From Limnoperna fortunei (taxonomy: Eukaryota; Mollusca; Bivalvia; Mytilida; Modiolidae), in NCBI GenBank assembly GCA_944474755.1, contig OX104114.1, positions 47,743,070-47,807,069 of the forward strand: 64,000 nucleotides of DNA, read 5' to 3'. This document shows positions 1 to 12,100 of the stretch, piece after piece (within the stretch, counting starts at the first letter, position 1; each line of letters starts with the position of its first letter). Under the pieces are notes generated by a model. The model was not told the origin of the DNA and did no database searches. It saw only the letters and a list, made by a program, of their open reading frames with translations. Position numbers and translations under genes: made by a program.

Positions 1-152
1 AACAGCATCTGCTCCAGGCAGTGATGATGAGAATGGCAGTAATGCAGCCACAGATGGCTCCACCTTACGAACCTCACCAGCAGAGCATGCAGGAAGTGGG
101 GGCTCAGACAGTGGTGGAAGTGCCCCTGAATCTATCTCTGGAGACCAGAATA
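1..152 (+). CDS. UBR4: UBR4 exon 1 of window (5' end cut)
   Basis: Frame starts at base 2; residues 1-50 of the partial product. Low-complexity Ser/Gly/Asp linker with the conserved core [12 protein letters not shown]. Donor gtaagaat after base 152; one base of a split Ile codon is carried over to exon 2. Confidence 0.9.
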
Positions 153-3100
153 GTAAGAATATAAATATTAAATATAAGGTTTACATATTTGTTTGTTTTC
201 TATATTCCATTTACTGGTTTTAATGAATTTAAATTCAATAATTAGATGAACCTGCATTGTTGTCTGTTGTGTGCTGTGGTGATGGGTTTAATGAGGTACA
301 TGTATTTAATATTTCCTCATTTGAAATATATTGATACTTTATACACTTGGTTATAGGGATGTTGTTTCCAAACAAGTCTGATTGTAGAGTGTAGGAAACA
401 CCGAAGTAGCAGGTGATTTTATTTCATTTGCTAACAGACCTGAAGTGACCTCCAGGGCTCTAATTTTATGCATTTATTGTCTACAGTGAACTGGTACATA
501 CTGGGAGTGTCCAGTGAGCAAAACCAAGGAGCTTTCCTGCATGTCCCATGGTGGTGAATAGGGTAGCCGCTCATATTGTTAGGTTATATTTTCTAAAGTT
601 TGACCAACCGCCTGGCATTATACAGACCCCTATTATAGACATTGTAAACTTGTTCTCATCCTGAATATAGCTTAATATTGCTAAAGGGGTCATTGTCGAC
701 CTGGGTACTATATCAGCGTACCCAGGGTACTTAAAATTTGAGAAATGGTACCCAGGGTACTGTCGCTTAACATAAACGTACCCAGACCAATATTGTTGAA
801 TCAAATCCATTATTTTTCAACAGTGTTCATAAACATGCACATAATCAAAACAAACTTAACTGTAAACTGTAACAAACCGCTATTCTTCTATTTATAATTG
901 TGGACCAAATACAGGAAGGAAATGAACGTAATCTCGCGATACTTACCACACCGGGTACGTTTATGTTAAGCGACAGTACCCTGGGTACCATTTCTCAAAT
1001 TTTAAGTACCCTGGGTATGCTGATATAGTAACCAGGTCGACAATGACCCCTTCAGCATAAGATTGCTCACTGGAAGTTAAGCAAACATTCAACCAATAAA
1101 TCAATCTTACAATCCGGAGTAAATCTTCAGGGTTCTTAGGATGGACAATGAATCTTCTGCATTCATTTGAGGGTCAGTTACTCTCATGGGTTCTTTTGAT
1201 GGGCAGAAACTCCATGTTTGGGAAGTGATTCTCCTAGGTTTTTATGGACAGTGACTCTCCTGGTTTCTTCAAGGATGGAATGACTTACTTATACACTTCT
1301 ACAATCTGTTGTATGTGCGATCTTATAAACATTATTTCATTATTTAGTTGTCAAAACTCCTGTAGCATTTTGTAAATCTACCAATAAAACAGTTGAATAA
1401 TGTGATTTTCATTACGAATAAACTCATGGATAATGGAGTGAGGAATATATACAATGGACTCAAATGTCAGTACTTCATATTAGAATCAAGTTGGTGCAAA
1501 TAATTTATTTAAATGTCATTTACAGTCAGTGGTAGAAGTAGTGTGTATGGGGACAAGGACAGAGAAACAGGTGGCAGAAGTGAGACCAGTAGTGTAGGAA
1601 TGCCTAGTACCTCCCTGCATCAGGAGGCAGACTCTGATTATGATGCCACACAAAGGTTAGTAACAGTAGCTAGAAGTGAGACCAGTAGTGTAGGAATGCC
1701 CAGTACCTCTCTGCATCAGGAGGCAGACTCTGATTATGATGCCACACAAAGGTTAGTAACAGGTGGTAGAAGTGAGACCAGTAGTGTAGGAAAGCCTAGT
1801 ACCTCCCTGCATCAGGAGGCAGACTCTGATTATGATGCCACACAAAGGTTAGTAATAGTAGCTAGAAGTGAGACCAGTAGTGTAGGAATGCCCAGTACCT
1901 CCCTGCATCAGGAGGCAGACTCTGATTATGATGCCACACAAAGGTTAGTAACAGTTGGCAGAAGTGAGACCAGTAGTGTAGGAATGCCTAGTATCTCCCT
2001 GCATCAGGAGGCAGACTCTGATTATGATGCCACACAAAAGGTTAGTAACAGGTGGTAGAAGTGAGACCAGTAGTGTAGGAATGCCTAGTACCTCCATGCA
2101 TCAGGAGGCAGAATCTGATTATGATGCCACACAAAGGTTAGTAACAGTAGCTAGAAGTGAGACCAGTAGTGTAGGAATGCCCAGTACCTCCCTGCATCAG
2201 GAGGCAGATTCTGATTATGATGCCACACAAAGGTTAGTAACAGGTGGTAGAAGTGAGACCAGTAGTGTAGGAATGCCCAGTACCTCCCTGCATCAGGAGG
2301 CAGACTCTGATTATGATGCCACACAAAGGTTAGTAACAGGTGGTAGAAGTGAGACCAGTAGTGTAGGAATGCCCAGTACCTCCCTGCATCAGGAGGCAGA
2401 CTCTGATTATGATGCCACACAAAGGTTAGTAACAGTTGGCAGAAGTGAGACCAGTAGTGTAGGAATGCCTAGTACCTCTCTGTATCAGGAGGCAGACTCT
2501 GATTATGATGCCACACAAAGGTTAGTAACAGTTGGCAGAAGTGAGACCAGAAGTGTAGGAATGCCTAGTACCTCTCTGTATCAGGAGGCAGACTCTGATT
2601 ATGATGCCACACAAAGGTTAGTAACAGGTGGTAGAAGTGAGACCAGTAGTGTAGGAATGCCTAGTACCTCCATGCATCAGGAGGCACACATGTTAATGTG
2701 TTTGAGTGTGGTAAAATGACTAACTGCATCCAGCCACTCCAGTGAGCTAACATCTATTGCTGTGCAAAAACCAGAATTTGCTGACAACACAGTCTAGCCT
2801 TCACAATAATATTGCTGAAAACTTGCCTCAGTTTTGAGTTGATGAACATACACTTACTAATGTTTTTTGTGTGTATTAATTTAAAATTTAGCTTTTCAGC
2901 TTTTTTAAATATCATATACTCATTGTGTTACATAATAATATAATGCAATTATCATACATGTAAATAACATTAATGTATTTGTAGATTACATAGCCTTCGA
3001 CTAATTCTGTTGGAAAGGTTACTTCAATATCTACCAGAAGTTAGAGAAGTAGGAGGTGTCAGGGCTATCCCTTTTATGCAGGTATGTTATGAGCAGTGGT

Positions 3101-6100
3101 ATTGCATCTTGATAAGACATAAGAGTTCTTGTTTTTGTACTTTCCAATAACATTTTCACTTTTCAAAAACAAGGATGTAATTACCATTATAGACCACTTT
3201 TATGTGGTGAATTGTTGTTTGTTATCAAATTTTGTAAATTTTAAAAATGTTTAACATGGTTTTTATCTTTAAACAGGTATTGTTAATGTTGACCTCTGAC
3301 CTTGATAGTGAAGAAGAAAAGGACAAAGCTGCTCTAGACACTCTGTTGACAGCTCTGATCAAGGAACTTGACTTGTCGGGACAGGTTTGTGTACTGCGGT
3401 GTTATAAAAAGTTTACATAATGATGTTAAAATATTTATCTTTGTTAATAGTAGGACAAATATTAAAGGCATCAAATAAACTGCTTTAGCAGATGATTTTG
3501 CATAAATTCCACAAATAAATCATCATGTGATTTGATTGAACCTGCCAACAATGCCTATTAGCATTTAATATTCCACTGCATGTTTCTTTAATAACTCTAA
3601 ACCAATAAAACTTTGCATGATTTATAAACCTTGTTGATTTTAGCAAGGAGGTTACAATCACGAAAGTTTATATTGGCCAAAAGGTCATGCTGGAAAAATG
3701 AATGATGAGGAAAGATTACACTTACCAATGTGGTATAAAATAATAAATTTGTATGAAAACTTAGTATTTGACGATACTAAATTATGATTTCACAATGACA
3801 ACTTCCGGTTGATAAAACTTTGTTATCTTTCTTAGATTTTATTATTGGATTATTTGACTTTTATCTTCTAGTCCCGTCATTGCCACCTGTTTGGGACTTA
3901 ATTTTTAATAAAAAATTGTATTCTGTCAGGTGTCAATAGATCAATAGGCTTATTAGTCGTAATGAAAACAACATGAACATACAATCGATCACCTCAGTTA
4001 TTAACAATTAGGTACACGTACAGGTGTTACAGGACCATAAAGGTAAAATGGTTCATTAAAATTGTCTGCTTCAAAATTATTCTATTCAATATGTGCATGT
4101 CATAAGTTGGTTATGCAAACACAAGTTTGGACAATTTCTTTTATATCAGTCTTAATTTTATATTTAGAAGTATGTTTGTACACATAATGAATGTGTGCAG
4201 GACCAAGTGATTGTGATTTTGATTTTTATAACTTCCTTACCTGTTGCAACACACCTATCATGTTGCTGGTCAGGCAGGCAGAATCATTTGTGTCTTACAG
4301 ACACATTTTACTTTCTAAAAACAACATTGCCACTAACATATCAACCTTAATTCTCAACTGCAGGGGGCATACTTTTCATCTAGTCTTTTTTTGTAAGTGC
4401 TTGTTACTAATAAATGTTTACAGGATTTGGAGAATGTTTCTGGCAGAACCAAGAGCTTTGAGTTTAAGTTGGTATTACTTCGATTACTGAGTGTTTTATT
4501 GTCACGTACCAAGGCTGGGACAAAGTCATCAGGAGAGGTACATTTTTACTTTTGTTATTTTGTAAACATTAAATTTTTTATCTTTGTATGTGCTTCATTA
4601 TATTTTTGTTTGTTTTTCTAACAGTTTATTTGACTTTATATGTCCTGGTCCCTTAAAATTTATCAGCACAACAATGTAGTCCTCAAATTTAAGTTTTGTT
4701 TTACAACTCACCATTTTTCAAAGAACTAATCAAAGTCATTTGTGTGTATTTAGTTAAGATTTTTTAGGGTTCAACTTATACAATTGGCAGATCTCTATAC
4801 AGTTTGTCTAATGCAATGGTAACATTATGTCTGTTCCTCATGTTTATTTTAAGGCCAATTTTATTTTGTCAACTGAGGCTTAACAGTGGTTAAGGTAGTT
4901 ATCCTCTGCTATATTGACCACATGCCTGTAAACACTGAGGTTGCCGTGTGGAGTCTCACTTAGGACAGTGTGTGCTCAATTTCAGTCTTAATTGGCAAGG
5001 ATTGCCAGTTTTCCGACAGAAGGTCTGGTTTTCTCTGGGTAATCCCTCTGCCATGATATATCTTCAAACAATTTTAGAAAGTAGCATTAAAAACCATTCA
5101 AACAACAAACAATGAACTGGAGAAATTTTATTTGCATTTGCAGTTTTATTGGTTATGTTTATTTTCTTTTTCAGTCTTCATCCTTTATCAGCAATATGAC
5201 TGCCTCGGCCCTAGTGTCCAGTGGAGCTATCAATTACTGTCTGACCATACTGAAAAACTTATTACCATACTGGAAACAGTTTTCATCTCAAGAGGTAATG
5301 TCATGACACATAGAAATCCCTATTTTATAGTAATATGAGTCAATATATGCAAAATAATATAAAGAATGCATGTACTATACATTGATAGCTTCTGATATAA
5401 TTATACCCTAGCTTCAAAAAAGAGAGGGTATACAGTTTTCCCATTTTCATCCGTTTGTCAGTCTGTTTCTCTGTAACAAAATTTTGTAAGCAACTAAAGC
5501 ATGTAGAAGCCTGATATTTTGCTTATTGCTTTATTCTATAGTGCCATATGGTGTATACCGATTTCATGCTTCTTGGTCATCAACTTCCTGTTTACCCCTT
5601 ACTTTTTGGCAGGGGTATCACTTTTTTTTTTCTTTCTAATGTCCTGCCAAGGAAAGTTGGGATACATTGTATTGCTGTCAGTTCCTCAATTCAATCTCAG
5701 GTTTACCTTGATTTGAAACTTTTTTTATGAAGATGACTTCACATTTTCTTAAAACATGTTACACAGTTACTATGTGATGAGATCTCACTGGCAAATTTCT
5801 GTTGGGATACCTCACTTGAGTGAACTTTGAAAAAGGGGGTATTAACCAATATGTGCTAAGCATTAGTTTAGTTTTTTGTTTTTGTGATTTGTTTTTGGTA
5901 TGTTTTTTTCACACAATTTACCATCAACTTCTTTTTATTCAGATTAATAAAATTCTTCACAGGACTCCTATAAACCGTACTATTGACCTTGATGTTGGTT
6001 TTTTATGGAATAAAACAATTGCTGACTGATATGTGGTGGTTGTTATTATACAACTCATTACTTTGATATAGGTCATTATCAGGATTTCACAACCAGAGAA

Positions 6101-9100
6101 AATATTGGTGAGGTGAATATATATTTTTATTCACCTGCTTCAAAGAAGAGTGGGGTATACTCATTTACCCATGTCCACCCATTTGCCTGTCCATAACAAA
6201 AATTTCCATCACAGTTTTGCAGATATTGCTTTATCCTATAGTGCCATATGATGTATTGCTATTTTATGCTCCTTGGTCATCAAATTCCTGTGTTAAGTTC
6301 ATATTAGAATTAGTAGAGCTGTATAATATTTGTATGGTTGCTCATGTAAACTGAATTTTACTGTTTCAAATTAATTATACCAGGTGGCACACAATATTTG
6401 TAAAAGTAAAGCCCATGATCAATATCGGTAACACTGACAAAACACTGCTGTAGTCTCTAATGACATACAAACAGAAATTGAACTACTGAATAAGCCTTTC
6501 TATGATTGGACAGATAGCAAATTTCATATAGTGTTGGTGATAAGACTGGAGATAAATGTCATAATAACCATGACAGCATAGAACTTACACACTTGACATT
6601 CTTTTACTTTATGAATGCTTTAAAATTTAATTAATCTTTTAGAAAACTATTTAAAAAAACTGATTTTATTGGTTAGTGGTTTTTTAATTTTTTTTTTTCA
6701 ATAGACTCTGAATTTATGGATTTTTTAATCAGTTTTTATGTATCTGCATACCTGATAAATAGTTAATCACTTAGTTTTTTTCTGATTTCAGAGTGATGGA
6801 AGTCCAGTGACTGGATGTTTGCTTAAACCACACCCATCACACCCACCTCCAGACATGTCCCCCTTCTTCCTAAGACAGTACGTTAAGGGTCATGCCAGTG
6901 ATGTCTTTGAAGATTATCCACAGCTCCTGACAGAAATGGTCCTCAGACTACCATACCAGGTATTGCTTAGTTTGTTCTACCAAATTTTTGTATATGTGTT
7001 TATTCTTTTCTCAAACACATTCTGAATATAGGTGAAATATTGCTTGCTGGACGTTAAACAACAGTCAATCGATCATTTCTTAAGACCTGTGATACATCTT
7101 GTTCAATTTATACAAGCAAGTTACTCCATTCCTTTTTTTTGGGGGAATAGGAGGTATACTGTTTTTGGTCTGTATGTGTGTGTTATAGTGTAACCATTTT
7201 TCTGTCACATTTTTCTCAGCAATGGCAAATGATATAATACTGAAATGTTTTGAGTATGTTTATGTAATCTATAACTTAAAAATGTAAGACACAATATCTT
7301 ACTGAAGCCATAATAATTTCATAATATCAGATAAAGAAGATTTCTGAAAATAACAGCAGTGTTACACCGACCAACTTTGACAGCAGCTGGAACAACATCT
7401 TGTCAGAGGTAAGACTAGTTAATGTTGTAACCAAAACAACATCATGTTAAGACTCTAGTGAAAGATACTGCAGCAACAACATCTTGTCTGAGGTAAAACT
7501 TAAGGTGGAGGTTTTGGAGGCACAGCATCTTGTCTGAGCTTAAAGACTCCATGCTAAAGTGCATTTTGCCTGAGTAAGACTCTAGTTAAAGGTGTAGGTA
7601 AAACAGCATCTTGTTTGATTAGGCTCTGGAACATTTTGTGTAAGGCAGGACTTCTGGGGACCATACTGTGAGGGTTCACAGTGCTCAACTTACATATCTG
7701 CCCATCCTCAGTTGGAGGATATGGGATGCCCTATTGTTAAGGGGTTATCATATCATAACATGGAGATCCTGAGTGCGAGCCACAGTCTGTAACTTGTTTA
7801 TATCTTGCATATTTTCATTTTTATGTCCCACTAACAAAAGTTGCAGACTTACAAGATTTTCAGTCTGTTTGTTTATTTGTCCATTTTTCCACCTGTCTCA
7901 CCCCAGGTTTACCTTTGTGTTTAAGCTTTTTTTCATGAAGATGACTTCACATCTTCATGAAACTTGGCACATAGAAACTGTAAATTCAGAAATTATTGCG
8001 TTCATTTATTATTGCGACTCAGGAACCCCCTAAAAAAATGCGAATTCTTAATTTTGCAATCGGCCAAAGCAAAAAATGTATTGACAACTAATTATTACTC
8101 AACAATTGTCAGTTTTTGTTAAATGTTTGTTGTCTGTAAATAATCTCTCTACACCAAACGGAATACACATTTCATTTTCGAAAGTGATTTACCCGTGTTA
8201 GAGATTAGAAACACTTGTTATGAGTCTTTAATAATTTTTGATTTGTGTATATTGAGGTTCAGCGTGGTTACTAAAACAGTTTTTTTATTTACATCAAAGA
8301 GAAATAAATTAGGTTGTGTAAAATTAATTATCGCATTCGAATTAAATGGCCATGGTAGGGCTTTACAGATGTTTTATGTGTGCACGCTAGGTTGAGAAAA
8401 CAGAAAATTATTTAAAAGATTGGCGTGTTACTTAATGCTATTAATTTCTTTTAACTAAACATCAAATAAATTATTGCCAATTAAGAGGGGCAAATGAAGA
8501 TATAAATATGGTAGATATTTCTGTTATAATCAGATAAGTTTTTAAAAACTCAATGTGGAAGTTTGTTACGGACGACATTGTCGCGAGATTGCGGACCCTG
8601 ACAAAGCTGATAACAACGATTCCGCCGACAAAATAAAAGCACCAAATGCCTAAATTGTCAGCTCCCTTTCCAATGACCAGTCAACGACTACAACTAAACG
8701 TGGCGTTAAGAGAAAAGCTAGTAACAATCACTTTACTTCAGAGGCCCCTGCAAATGTAATTTGTCAATGGATAAAAGAACTTACAATTGCGAGGTTTAAT
8801 TATTGCGATCGCAGAATGATCGCATTATTCGCAATAATAAAAACATCGCAAAAATTTCTGAATTTACAGTACTCCATGAGATCTTCTCACTGGCAAAATT
8901 GTGTAGTGCTGCACACAATACTTCACTCTTGAGTTGATCTTGAAAAAGGGAGGTTCTTATCAGTATGTGCCATGCTGGATATCAGTGTAGCCAAGACACA
9001 TTTTCTCATTGGAAGTTTATCCAGATGTTATAATTAAAATATTTTTGGGTATTTTCATATTCTCCCATTGCAAAGATTTTTACTGTTTATATGAAAACAA

Positions 9101-12100
9101 TTGCTTTTCTATTTTATGCTCCCCGATGAAGGAAGCAATTATTCAATGCTTCTTCCATTCATCCATCCAACCCTCCTACCATTCAACTATTCATTCATCC
9201 ATCATTGTTTTGTCTGGAGCATTATCTCCACAACCTTTGATTTTAAACTTATAGAATATAAACTGACAAGTAGGAGTGCACGGCACAAGAACTTAAAAAA
9301 AATTACAATTGTTTTTGTGCTTTATTTAAAAATCATTTAGCTTATTCAAAACCTAATATATTGCAATATTTGAATATCAGAGTCTGTGATGTTGTATCAC
9401 AGTATTATGATGTATTGCCTAACCCTAGAGAATAGTTGACTATATTGTATTGCTTGTGTACATCAGGGAGCATTTGTCAGTGTCCACAAAAAAAGTGTTC
9501 CTAAAAAAGTATTTTGAAGTTTTAAGTGTTTGATTGTACATTCTTTATTATATTTTAGTACATGATGACTCAGCAGACACCATTTGTTAAAAGACAAGTC
9601 AGAAAGGTAAAAGTTCTATTTTTTGGAAAATTTAACCTAAATTATTTTTATTACACATTCTAAGATGCATGATGGGAATACCTTTGTCCACCCATTTCTT
9701 TATATGTCAACACTAAATGAAAACTAATTCACTTAAACCAATTTTCCTAAAAGACTCACCCTTTTGATTGTAATGACCATCATTTTTGTATTTGAAAAGA
9801 AGCAGACATACTGAGAGTTCTCAATTTAGGTAATCTAATATACAATTAATGAACTCAATTTTTGCTACGTACTTTCTTTATACATTATACTTATCATAAT
9901 TCTTTTTAGCTGTTGATGTTTATTTGTGGGACCAGAGAGAAGTATAGAGAGCTTAGAGATCTTCATGCCGTAGAAATGCATCTGAACAATGTTATGAAGC
10001 TTTGTAAAGATGGAGGACTCCCTGTAGATCAGGATATCTTACCTGGAATTATCTTACCTTATGACACATTACTTAGCATTGTAAGTACAGATTTAGACAC
10101 CCTGTATATCAAGATATCTTATGTAGGATTATATTTGCCTTATGACACTTTCATTAATATTGTAAGTAAAGATTATGGACTCTTTGTAGATCTAGATATC
10201 TTACCTAGGAAGAAATGTATCTTTCCTTATGACACATCACTTACTATTGTAAAGATTTACAATCCCTGTATATCAAGATCTCTTGCTTAAGATTAGATGT
10301 ATTTCATCTTATGACACAAGAAATACTTTGATTTGTAAGTCGAATCATGAATATTAAAGAGGTCGTCCTAATTTTTTAGATGAATTGAATTTGACGAGAT
10401 TTTTTTTAGATGTGTATTAATTTTATGAAATTCTCAAATATCTGGATTTTTCTTTTTATAAAATAATTATCTTAAATGATCACAAGACTTCAGATGCTTG
10501 ATATATTTCACAATACTATCAAGCAGACATACAAAAGTTATCTTCATCACATTATATAATTATACAAATGACTGACATGAATGTAAACAGCATTAATCAC
10601 TGTCACTTATGTAAACATTTCTGTTAGATTCATTTCTCTCACAAATCATATCAATCCATATATGTATTTTACAGATTGAACATTTAAAGGCATGCCTAGA
10701 CGTAGCCACCTCCAGACCAATGAACTGGCAGCTGTACTGTAAGGATAATCAGAGTAAGTTCTAACTGATTAATATGTAAATAAACTTAATCAAAGTATGA
10801 ATTTAAATCGGCTTTCCCCAGATTAGATCTACATGTGGGAATTATAACATTAAAATCTGGTACAGTGACAGTCGATTGCCATAAGTACAATGTGATAAAT
10901 AACACAACTTAAAATAATTGGATGAAGAAGGTATAACATTAATTTTACCCTAATCACAATGAATTAAAACTTTCAGCTATGTTCACTGTTGGTGTTTTGT
11001 ACTTGCAGATATTATGTCATTTTTGGTTCGAGCCAGTATAATGTTAGATGAGGGTGTGGCCTCAACCCTCCTTCAGTTGTTACAGTGTGCTCTTTGCGGA
11101 AGTAAGACAGGGACCTCTATAACTGAAGGACCGGGATCCTCCACCTCTCCTACTAAGCAAAAAAAAGACAAGGACAAGGATAAAAATGAAGGTAAGAAAC
11201 GTCCTCAAAGAGACAAACAACTTTTAAGAACATCTAAACTTCAAATTATTCCAAATTTCATTTTGTTCTTCATGTTTAATAAGCTTTATTTAACATGTTT
11301 GATTCAAAAACATTATCAAAATAAACATTAGGTAAAAACCTATGTTTCAGATTCTGATGATGGACAAAAGATAGATGAGACATTGTGTCTTACCCTTATT
11401 GAACTGCTCAACAAAGTTGTGGAACCTGATTTGATGATCAAGTTTATAAGAACATTTTTACTGGAGTCTAACTCCACCACAATTAGATGGCAGGCACATA
11501 GTCTTATTTTCCATATCTATAAGTAAGTGTGTTTATTTTTTACACTTTTCATGACACTGAATTGTATATGGGTTCACTACTGAAGATCAATTTCTGGTAT
11601 CCTGTTTCCCTTCTGCTGATTCCTTGACCTTTGAAGCTTACTCTATAATCATTTTGACAAAAATACCTGATACCAGCTTAACATCAGACCATATGGTAAA
11701 TATTTCCAAAACGTGAACCAAATCATGCAGAAGTAATACATGTGTGGTTACTATTTGGCTATTAATGAGTTTCTGTGCTAATTGGAAACTTTAGAACCAT
11801 ATAGGAAAACTGTTAAAACTTTGTCTTAAATAATGCTTCAGCATTTAAAAGCAAAATTTGCAGAAAAGTTTGTCTTTTAAAAATTTTGTTTTGATAAGTC
11901 ATGTGAGTGTTAAAGGCTTTCCATGTGTAGAAATTATGATTGAATGATGCATATGCATACAGTAAAAACATGTCCATGATTATGATTATATTTTAGCAAA
12001 TGTAATTATTGATGAGCCTAGCTTGCCTTAATGGAATTTTAACAGCTTTGCACACTTTAAATTTGATAAACCACCATTTGCTTTATAGTGGTACCAGTTT

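Noticed and set aside
2151..2420. Minus-strand 89-codon repeat ORF ([20 protein letters not shown] type)
   Set aside because: Shadow frame of the 96-bp array; the unit length is a multiple of 3, so several frames stay open by construction.
1513..2719. Two long + strand open frames (181 and 231 codons) as independent repeat-protein genes
   Set aside because: They are the exon 2 array of UBR4: the first contains the true exon start, and the unit carries the exon's own donor. No separate start, promoter or domain.
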